This document shows positions 56,244-64,000 of a DNA stretch of 64,000 nucleotides, one piece after another. Origin of the DNA: Paramagnetospirillum kuznetsovii (GTDB lineage: Bacteria; Pseudomonadota; Alphaproteobacteria; Rhodospirillales; Magnetospirillaceae); assembly GCF_003284725.1 (NCBI RefSeq), contig NZ_PGTO01000006.1, positions 62,001 to 126,000 on the forward strand, read 5' to 3'. Under the pieces are notes generated by a model. The model was not told the origin of the DNA and searched no databases. It saw nothing but the letters and a program-made list of their open reading frames with translations. Within the stretch, counting starts at the first letter, position 1. Each line of letters begins with the position of its first letter. A program made the position numbers and the translations under genes.

Positions 56244-58810
56244 GTCTTGGGCTTTCCGATCAGGTGGAAGATGGCGGGCAGCACCACGAAGGTCGCCGCC
56301 ACCGAAGTCCCCAGGGACAGGAACAGCAGAATGCCCATGGACGCGGTGCCCAGATGGGGCGACACCGCCAGGCTGCCGAAGGCCGACCCGGTGGTCAGGG
56401 CGGAGAACAGCACCGCCCGGGTGGTCGGCGATTGCAGGTGTTCGGTGACGCCGTTGCGCCAGTTGACCACGAAATAGATGTTGAAGGCGACGCCGATGCC
56501 CAGCAGCAGCGGCAGGGCGATGACATTGGCGAAATTCAGCGCCAGACCGATGCTCTTGGCCACCAGAACGGTGCACATGGCGCCCATGACCAGCGGCGCC
56601 ACCACCAGCACGGAATCCAGCACCCGGCGCAGCATCAGGCCAAGCAGCAGGCTGATCACCACCAGCGCGCCTGTCCCCGCCATGGCGAAGGCCTGGATCA
56701 CCACGCGGCCGGATTCCTCCATGGCGATGGGGGCGCCCGCGATCAGGGGCGTCACGCCGCGAACGGCCTCGGCGAAGCGGTTGCGCGCCTCCTGACTGCC
56801 CATGTCCTCCTTGGGCGTGACGCGGATGCGGGTGCGGCCGTCGGGGGCGATCCAATCCCGGCGCAGATCCTCGGGCAGGTTTTCCAGCGTTACCGGCTCG
56901 GCGCTCAGGGTATTGCGCAGGCTGCCGACCAGCGTGCCGATCCCGGCGACGGCGCCTTGCAACTTGACCGAGGCATCGGGGCCCGCCGTGGCGATCTTGT
57001 CCAGATGGGCCGCAAGGCTTCGCGACGGCTTATGGTCGGGCGCCACCGCGGCCAACTGCGCCGCCACCCTGGCGATGGCGGCTTGAAGGTCATCGGCGGT
57101 GGGGGCGGGCAGCGTCTTGGCGGGCGACAGGGTCGGGCCGAGGACGGCGGCGAGATCACCGATGATGACCAGCTTCTCGTCTTGATTGTCGGGGACGAAA
57201 GCCTCGACCGTCATCACCCGGTGGACCAGGGGCAGAGCCTCGAACCGGGCCACGATCTTGGCGGAGGCGTCCAGCGAGGGCGCCAGGGTTTCTACCGCAT
57301 AGACGCCGGAATCCGGGTCTTTGGCCATTTCCAGGAAGGTCGCCACCGCCTCGACTTTGGGGTCTTGCAGATGCAGCGGGTCGAAATCCAGCGGCAGACT
57401 CGGCAACATCACCGCGCCGACCAGGCTCAGGAGACCGGCCCCCCAGACGATGGGCTTGGCGTTGCGCTTCAGCCAGCTATCGGCTGCGGCCAACGGGAGG
57501 CCTACCGGTTCCTTTTCCGGCAGCGGCTTCAACAGGGCCAGCAAGGCGGGCAGCAAGGTGAAGTCCGTCACCAGGGCGATGACCATGCCGCCGCCGGCGA
57601 TCAGGCCCAGTTGCGACACGCCGGTATAGGCGGTGGGCATGAAGGACAGAAAGCCCACGGCGGTGGCGATGGCCGCCAGACTGAGCGGCGCCGCCATGGC
57701 CGAAGCGGCGGTGGAGACGGCGGCGGCCGGGTCGTCGCTCTCAAAGCGGGCGGCCCGGTACGCGGTGACGAATTGGATTCCGAAATCCACCGCGATGCCG
57801 AGGAACAGAACGGCGAAGGCCACCGAAATGGGATTCAGGCTGCCGACGGTGGCGGCGGCGAAGGCGGCGGTGGCGGTCAGGCCGAACACCAGACTGAGCA
57901 TGATGGCGGCCACCACGCGCCCCGAACGCACGCCCCAGAACAGCAGGCCCACCACCATGACCACCGAGAGCGGGGCGGAAATCTCCATGCCTTCGCTGAC
58001 GGTGGCGAAATTGGCGTCGGTCAGGGCGACCTGACCGGTCAGACGCAGGCTGAAGCCGTGCTCCGGCGTCAGGTTCAGGCGCTTGGCGGCGTCGCGGATG
58101 AAGGCGCTGGCCTCGGCGCCGGATTCCAGTGCCCCGAAATCGAGCTTGGGTTGGGCCAGCAGGAAGCGGCGCGGCTGGTCGCGGCGCGAACCACCGCCCA
58201 TCAGCGACTGCCAATCCATGGGAACCACCGGCTTGCCGGTGGCCACCGCGCCGGCGGCGCGGTCCAATTCGGCGAACAGCGGTTCCAGATCCTCGGGCCG
58301 CGCCTGACCATGGGCGACGCCTTGCAGGATCAGCTCCACGGTGGATAGCAGCCCACGCAGGCTGGGATCGCGGGCGATGGCGCCCAGCATGGGCTGGGCC
58401 TGGATCAGCTTCTCGGCGATCTCGCTCAGTTCGGCGGGCGACATGAACAGCAACCCATTGCGGCGGAAGAACATCTCTTCCGGCGGACGCTCCACCGCGA
58501 CGATCAGTCCCTTGCTGTGCCCGAGGGCTTCCTTGAGGGTTTCCACCGCCTCTTCCGCCAGTTCGGCGGTGGGGCCGTCCAGGATGACCACCAGCTTTTC
58601 GGTTTGCTGCGGAAAGGCGGCATCGATGGTGCGCTCCATCTTGCGAAACGGCAGATCGTTGGAAATCAGCTTGTTCTCGTCGGTGTCCATGCTGAGATGA
58701 CCGGCGGCGTATACCGCCAGCAGAACGGACGCGACCGCGGCGGCCAGCACCACGCTCCAGGCGTGCCGCCAACACCAGTCCACGATGAAAACCGCTAAAC
58801 GTCGCAACAT
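56240..58810 (-). CDS. hpnN: HpnN, RND-family hopanoid transporter
   Basis: HpnN moves hopanoids to the outer membrane in alphaproteobacteria. From the ATG at 58810 (MLRRLAVFIVDWCWRHAWSV) the protein has 856 residues, with two RND repeats of six helices each. The first follows a periplasmic loop, with VVMVVGLLFWGVRSGRVVAA and VAFAVLFLGIAVDFGIQFVT, and the second has LRRVLDSVLVVAPLVMGAMC and ANVIALPLLLGIGVAFNIYF. Longer reading upstream to 58975 runs into non-family residues. The rest of a hopanoid synthesis cluster (shc, hpnH) is not in the window. Confidence 0.92.
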   Translation of the reverse strand: MLRRLAVFIVDWCWRHAWSVVLAAAVASVLLAVYAAGHLSMDTDENKLISNDLPFRKMERTIDAAFPQQTEKLVVILDGPTAELAEEAVETLKEALGHSKGLIVAVERPPEEMFFRRNGLLFMSPAELSEIAEKLIQAQPMLGAIARDPSLRGLLSTVELILQGVAHGQARPEDLEPLFAELDRAAGAVATGKPVVPMDWQSLMGGGSRRDQPRRFLLAQPKLDFGALESGAEASAFIRDAAKRLNLTPEHGFSLRLTGQVALTDANFATVSEGMEISAPLSVVMVVGLLFWGVRSGRVVAAIMLSLVFGLTATAAFAAATVGSLNPISVAFAVLFLGIAVDFGIQFVTAYRAARFESDDPAAAVSTAASAMAAPLSLAAIATAVGFLSFMPTAYTGVSQLGLIAGGGMVIALVTDFTLLPALLALLKPLPEKEPVGLPLAAADSWLKRNAKPIVWGAGLLSLVGAVMLPSLPLDFDPLHLQDPKVEAVATFLEMAKDPDSGVYAVETLAPSLDASAKIVARFEALPLVHRVMTVEAFVPDNQDEKLVIIGDLAAVLGPTLSPAKTLPAPTADDLQAAIARVAAQLAAVAPDHKPSRSLAAHLDKIATAGPDASVKLQGAVAGIGTLVGSLRNTLSAEPVTLENLPEDLRRDWIAPDGRTRIRVTPKEDMGSQEARNRFAEAVRGVTPLIAGAPIAMEESGRVVIQAFAMAGTGALVVISLLLGLMLRRVLDSVLVVAPLVMGAMCTVLVAKSIGLALNFANVIALPLLLGIGVAFNIYFVVNWRNGVTEHLQSPTTRAVLFSALTTGSAFGSLAVSPHLGTASMGILLFLSLGTSVAATFVVLPAIFHLIGKPKT

Positions 58811-58982
58811 AAAGGTCGTCCGGCACCGAAATTCAAAATGTCGGCCGGACTGTGCCCGCATGGCGCGGCAAGAGCAAGCCTCTGGTGAGGCTATTGGGCA
58901 TGATCGGGTCCGCAGGAAGGACGAATTCGACCGAGAATCGACTTGGGCTCTTGCAGATTGCGTTGGCATACCCATGCTGTAG

Positions 58983-60128
<1,146 letters not shown>

Positions 60129-60152
60129 GCGGGTCGTCACTTCCGAAACAGG

Positions 60153-60183
60153 AAGCCCCGGAACCAAGGTTCCGGGGCTTTTT
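60153..60183. terminator. Intrinsic terminator between convergent TRAP genes
   Basis: AAGCCCCGGAACC (60153-60165), loop AA, GGTTCCGGGGCTT (60168-60180) and TTT form a 13-bp perfect stem. It ends the binding-protein transcript and lies 3 nt from the end of the convergent permease gene, so it may act on both. Confidence 0.93.
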
Positions 60184-60185
60184 CG

Positions 60186-61655
60186 TTACTTCTTCTCGTC
60201 GGTGGTGCCGTACATGCCGCCAGCGCCGCCGTAATCGTTTTGCTGGACCTCGATCTGGATCTTGGTGGTATCGACCACCGCGCTTTGGTCGAGACTGTTC
60301 AGCACCAGGGCGGGGAAGGCGATGACCAGCGCCACCATGATGATCTGAATCACCACGAAGGGGACCGCGCCCCAATAGATTTGGCCGGTGGTGATCCTGG
60401 CCGTCATCTTGTTGGTGATCTTATCCACGTAATCGGCCTTGGGGGCGACGCTGCGCAGATAGAACAGGGCGAAGCCGAAGGGCGGATGCATGAACGAGGT
60501 CTGCATGTTGACGCCCAGCAACACGCCGAACCAGATCAGGTCGATGCCCAGCTTTTCCGCCACCGGCCCCACCAGCGGCACCAGGATGAAGGCCAGCTCG
60601 AAGAAGTCCAGGAAGAAGGCCAGCACGAACATCAGGGCATTGACCACGATCAGGAAGCCCAGCTTGCCGCCGGGCAGGCCGGTCAGCAGATGCTCGACCC
60701 ACAGGTCGCCGTTGACGCCCCGGAACACCAGGCCGAACACCGTCGAGCCCACCAGGATGAACAGCACGAAGGACGACAGCTTGGCGGTGGTGTCCATGGC
60801 CTGCTTCAGCAGCGACCATTCCAGCTTGCGCTTGCTCATGGCCAGGATCAGCGCTCCGGCCGCCCCCATGGCACCGCCCTCGGTCGGGGTGGCGATGCCC
60901 AGGAAGATGGTGCCAAGGACCAGGAAGATTAGTACCAGCGGCGGCATCAGGCAGGTGATCGAACGCATGACCAGGGCCATGCCGCGCAAGGAGCGGGCTT
61001 CCAGCGGCAGCGCTGGGGCCGCCTTGGGATTGATCATGGTGACCAGGAAGATGTAGCCCGTATACAGGCCGGTCAGCACGAAGCCGGGAATGAAGGCCCC
61101 GGCATACATGTCGCCCACCGACTTGCCCAACTGATCGGCCATGATGATCAGCACCAGCGAGGGCGGAATGATCTGGGCCAGGGTGCCCGACGCGGCGATG
61201 ACGCCCGCCGCCACCCGGCGGTCATAACCGTAGCGCAGCATGATGGGCAGCGAGATCAGACCCATGGAGATCACCGAGGCCGCCACCACGCCGGTGGTGG
61301 CCGCCAGCAAGGCGCCGACGAAGATCACCGCATAGGCCAGCCCGCCCCGAATGGGGCCGAACAGTTGGCCGATGGTGTCCAGCAAGTCCTCGGCCATGCC
61401 GCTTCGCTCCAGGATCAGGCCCATGAAGGTGAAGAACGGGATGGCCAGCAGGGTGTCGTTGCGCATGATGCCGAACACCCGTTCGGGCAGCGCCTGGAAC
61501 AGTTGGGAATTGATCAGGCCCAGATCCATGCCGATCAGGCCGAACACGATGCCGTTGGCGGCCAGGGCGAAGGCGACGGGATAGCCCAGCAGCAAGAAGC
61601 ACACCAGGGCGGCGAACATCAGCGGCGCCATATTGGCGATGAGGAAGGCGGTCAT
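60186..61655 (-). CDS. dctM: TRAP transporter large permease (DctM type)
   Basis: The 489-residue inner-membrane protein has about 12 helices and the DctM family stretches FALAANGIVFGLIGMDLGLI, LAIPFFTFMGLILERSGMAE, DLLDTIGQLFGPIRGGLAYA and PPSLVLIIMADQLGKSVGDM. GATIFLGIATPTEGGAMGAA-like sequence follows in mid-protein. It uses the Na+ gradient to import the solute delivered by the binding protein. The start overlaps the small-subunit stop by 4 nt. A hydrophilic tail of about 30 residues precedes the stop. Confidence 0.93.
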   Translation of the reverse strand: MTAFLIANMAPLMFAALVCFLLLGYPVAFALAANGIVFGLIGMDLGLINSQLFQALPERVFGIMRNDTLLAIPFFTFMGLILERSGMAEDLLDTIGQLFGPIRGGLAYAVIFVGALLAATTGVVAASVISMGLISLPIMLRYGYDRRVAAGVIAASGTLAQIIPPSLVLIIMADQLGKSVGDMYAGAFIPGFVLTGLYTGYIFLVTMINPKAAPALPLEARSLRGMALVMRSITCLMPPLVLIFLVLGTIFLGIATPTEGGAMGAAGALILAMSKRKLEWSLLKQAMDTTAKLSSFVLFILVGSTVFGLVFRGVNGDLWVEHLLTGLPGGKLGFLIVVNALMFVLAFFLDFFELAFILVPLVGPVAEKLGIDLIWFGVLLGVNMQTSFMHPPFGFALFYLRSVAPKADYVDKITNKMTARITTGQIYWGAVPFVVIQIIMVALVIAFPALVLNSLDQSAVVDTTKIQIEVQQNDYGGAGGMYGTTDEKK

Positions 61656-62215
61656 ACGGCTTCTCCATCGGCGGAGGTGTGGTGGTGATGTCCATGCTCG
61701 CCAGGATCGGGACGATCGCCGGTCAGGATGGCAATCTTCTTGATCAGTTCAGAGGTGCCTTGCAGCAGCAGGAGAAAGAAGCCGACCGGGATCATCAGCT
61801 TGACCGGCCAGCGCAGCAATCCACCGGCATCGCCCGACATCTCGTTATGAAGGAAGGACTTCATGAACATGGGCCAGGACAGGGTCATGATCAGGATGAC
61901 CATGGGGAACAGGAAGAAGACGGTCCCCAGGATGTCGATCCAGATCTGCTTATTACGCGACAGACGCCCGCAGACCACGTCGATGCGGATATGCTCGTTG
62001 CGCAGCAGGGTATAGCCCGAGCACAGCAGGAACACCGCCGCGAACAGATACCACTGCCACTCCAGCCAGGCATTGGAACTGGTGTTGAAGATGTAGCGCA
62101 CGGCGGCATTGCCGGAACTGATGATCACCATGACCAGGATCAGCCATTTGACGGCTTGCCCGACCCCTTCGTTGATCCGGTCGATCAACGCGCTCAGTGA
62201 CAGAAGTGGTTTCAA
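61652..62215 (-). CDS. dctQ: TRAP transporter small permease (DctQ type)
   Basis: The 187-residue protein has four helices, starting with LIDRINEGVGQAVKWLILVM, then FNTSSNAWLEWQWYLFAAVF and LRNEHIRIDVVCGRLSRNKQ, the family core. It ends in a His-rich tail (GEHGHHHHTS), which could bind a metal or be neutral. It pairs with DctM and overlaps it by 4 nt. Its binding protein is the convergent gene at 59040. Confidence 0.92.
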   Translation of the reverse strand: MKPLLSLSALIDRINEGVGQAVKWLILVMVIISSGNAAVRYIFNTSSNAWLEWQWYLFAAVFLLCSGYTLLRNEHIRIDVVCGRLSRNKQIWIDILGTVFFLFPMVILIMTLSWPMFMKSFLHNEMSGDAGGLLRWPVKLMIPVGFFLLLLQGTSELIKKIAILTGDRPDPGEHGHHHHTSADGEAV

Positions 62216-62342
62216 CTGCCCATCCTCCCGATGGAAAGCGCCAACTTTTGTGTTGGCTGCCTGCTATGACGAAGTATGGTAATCCAGGCTCGGCAAGGCC
62301 GCCATTGCGGAAATCCGTTTCCGTTAATGTTATGTAGTGCTC

Positions 62343-64000
62343 ATGAAAATCAACAGCGCCAGCGTTTCGCCATCCCCTTTCCTGCCCATGAGCCGCGCCG
62401 AGATGGACCGACTCGGCTGGGACGAATGCGATATCGTCCTGGTGACCGGCGACGCCTATGTGGACCATCCCAGCTTCGGCATGGCCATCGTCGGTCGTCT
62501 GCTGGAGGCCAAGGGCTATCGCGTCGGCATCATCGCCCAGCCCGACTGGAACAGCGCCGAGGCCTTCAAGGCGCTGGGGCGGCCCCGGCTGTTCTTCGGG
62601 GTGACGGCGGGCAACATGGATTCCATGGTCAACCGCTATACCTCGGACCGCCGCCTGCGCCATGACGACAGCTATACGCCGGGCGGCGAGGGGGGCAAAC
62701 GGCCCGATCGCGCCGTCATCGTCTATGCCCAGCGCTGCCGCGAGGCCTTCAAGGAGGTGCCGGTCGTCCTGGGCGGCATCGAGGCGAGCCTGCGGCGCAT
62801 CGCCCATTTCGACATCTGGTCGGAAAAGCTGCGCCGTTCGGTGCTGATGGACGCCAAGGCCGACATCCTGGTGTTCGGCAATGCCGAGCGCGCCATCGTC
62901 GAGATCGCCCAGCGGACGGCGGCGGGCGAGGCGCCCAAATCCATGACCGATATTCGCGGCACCGCCTTCGTCCGCAACGCGGTCCCCGAGGACTATGTGG
63001 AGATCGACGCCAGCGATATCGAGGCGCCCATTGCCCATGCCAAGGGCGACAAGGTGGTGGTGCGGCTGCCGTCCTTCGAACAGGTGCAGGCCGATCCGGT
63101 GCTCTATGCCCAGGCGTCGCGCGTGCTGCATCAGGAAAGCAATCCGCTCAACGCCCGCGCCCTGGTCCAGCGCCACGGCGACAAGGAATTGTGGGTGGCG
63201 CCGCCGCCGATCCCGCTGGAAACGGCGGAGCTGGACGCGGTCTACGATTTGGCATACGCCCGGGCGCCGCATCCCAGTTACGGAACCGCCAAGATTCCCG
63301 CCTGGGAGATGATCCGCTTTTCCATCAATATCGTGCGCGGCTGTTTCGGCGGCTGTTCCTTCTGCTCCATCACCGAGCACGAAGGCCGCATCATGCAGAA
63401 CCGCTCGCAAGGGTCGATCCTGCGCGAGATCGGCGCGATCCGGGACAAGACGGCGGGATTCACCGGCACCATCTCGGACCTGGGCGGGCCGACCGCCAAT
63501 ATGTGGCGGCTGGGCTGCCGCGAGCCCGAGACCCAGAAGGTCTGCCGCCGCCTGTCCTGCGTCTATCCCGACATCTGCAAGACCCTGGGGACCGATCACG
63601 ACCCGCTGATCGCGCTCTACCGCGCCGCCCGCGCCGTGCCGGGGGTGGACCGGGTCAGCATCGGTTCCGGGGTGCGCTACGACCTGGCGGTGCGCAGCCC
63701 GGCCTATGTGGACGAACTGGTCCGTCATCACGTGGGCGGCTATCTCAAGATCGCGCCAGAGCATACCGAGGACGGACCGCTGTCCAAGATGATGAAGCCG
63801 GGCATCGGCGCCTACGAGAAATTCAAATCCATGTTCGAGGCCTCGGCCAGGAAGGCCGACAAGAAGCTTTACCTGATTCCCTATTTCATCGCCGCCCATC
63901 CCGGCACCGAAGACCTGGACATGCTCAACCTTGCCCTGTGGCTGAAGAAGAACGGCTTCAAGCTGGATCAGGTCCAGACCTTCCTGCCGTCGCCCATGTC
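62343..64000 (+). CDS. YgiQ-family radical SAM protein (3' end cut by window)
   Basis: The open frame of 552 codons begins [20 protein letters not shown]. The N-terminal UPF0313 part ([40 protein letters not shown]) is followed by the radical-SAM cluster motif with Cys334, Cys338 and Cys341 in [30 protein letters not shown] follows near the right edge. The family is about 700-760 residues, so roughly 150-200 are missing. Its substrate is unknown. It is divergent from the TRAP permease genes. Confidence 0.92.
   Translation, partial: MKINSASVSPSPFLPMSRAEMDRLGWDECDIVLVTGDAYVDHPSFGMAIVGRLLEAKGYRVGIIAQPDWNSAEAFKALGRPRLFFGVTAGNMDSMVNRYTSDRRLRHDDSYTPGGEGGKRPDRAVIVYAQRCREAFKEVPVVLGGIEASLRRIAHFDIWSEKLRRSVLMDAKADILVFGNAERAIVEIAQRTAAGEAPKSMTDIRGTAFVRNAVPEDYVEIDASDIEAPIAHAKGDKVVVRLPSFEQVQADPVLYAQASRVLHQESNPLNARALVQRHGDKELWVAPPPIPLETAELDAVYDLAYARAPHPSYGTAKIPAWEMIRFSINIVRGCFGGCSFCSITEHEGRIMQNRSQGSILREIGAIRDKTAGFTGTISDLGGPTANMWRLGCREPETQKVCRRLSCVYPDICKTLGTDHDPLIALYRAARAVPGVDRVSIGSGVRYDLAVRSPAYVDELVRHHVGGYLKIAPEHTEDGPLSKMMKPGIGAYEKFKSMFEASARKADKKLYLIPYFIAAHPGTEDLDMLNLALWLKKNGFKLDQVQTFLPSPM

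Noticed and set aside
62216-62342. Extra small gene between dctQ and the ygiQ-type gene
   Set aside because: Short frames here have no ribosome site and read as shadows. The gap is an ordinary divergent promoter region.

Overview
The window is about 64 kb of GC-rich, gene-dense chromosome from an alphaproteobacterium. The gene content points to the Rhodospirillales, and the closest fit I can name is a Magnetospirillum-like organism. Supporting signs are Irr, DivK, a hopanoid hpnN-hpnK-hpnL operon, a TakP-type TRAP transporter, SoxYZ with DsrE2/TusA, a nitrogen-oxide-type gene set, a stand-alone NifX-associated (DUF683) protein and many short dispersed hairpin repeats. No magnetosome gene, phage, transposase, CRISPR array or rRNA was seen. 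The genus is an inference from gene content, not from a database match.

Layout. 1-9.6 kb: acyl-CoA and branched-chain acid metabolism (acyl-CoA synthetase plus LivG-type ATPase, 3-hydroxyisobutyrate dehydrogenase, acyl-CoA dehydrogenase, a GntR regulator beside a MatB-like malonyl-CoA synthetase, a 3-hydroxyisobutyryl-CoA hydrolase and an SDR dehydrogenase). 9.7-11.5 kb: small zinc-binding proteins, the DUF683 protein and an unusual glutamate racemase. 11.7-15.6 kb: two Crp/Fnr regulators, a DUF2249 protein, a polytopic membrane protein and a hemerythrin, read as a nitrogen-oxide response unit. 15.7-22.6 kb: PurU, a FecR-domain protein, DUF423, DivK, two related ankyrin proteins and a CBS protein. 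22.6-24.4 kb: soxYZ divergent from dsrE2-tusA. 24.4-28.2 kb: amidase, EamA exporter, ABC-F ATPase.

28.3-34.8 kb holds the most striking locus. A 1,444-residue protein is made almost entirely of about 178 octapeptide units of the form L-[ST]-x-T-Q-[LIVM]-[GA]-[GA]. It is followed 3 bp later by a TPR/GT41 (OGT/SPINDLY-type) glycosyltransferase, whose stop codon lies inside a convergent tRNA-Gly gene. The pair looks like a substrate and its dedicated Ser/Thr O-glycosyltransferase.

34.8-44 kb: ElbB, an M32 carboxypeptidase, two small related proteins, MeaB, CheZ, ribosomal protein L28, a GST, gamma-glutamyltransferase, xanthine-guanine phosphoribosyltransferase, Irr and a ParE-type toxin/antitoxin pair. 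44-53 kb: a Pat/acetyl-CoA-synthetase-type GNAT protein, a Pro-rich membrane protein, a type I secretion ATPase/adaptor pair and a chemoreceptor. 53-64 kb: PanE, a candidate small RNA, the hpnNKL operon, TRAP transporter genes and a YgiQ radical-SAM protein cut by the window end.

No gene-free stretch exceeds about 300 bp. Most longer gaps are filled by hairpin repeats of three recurring families, listed individually. Several start codons (GTG/TTG) were chosen from ribosome-binding sites, stop-start overlaps and family length, and each entry says so.
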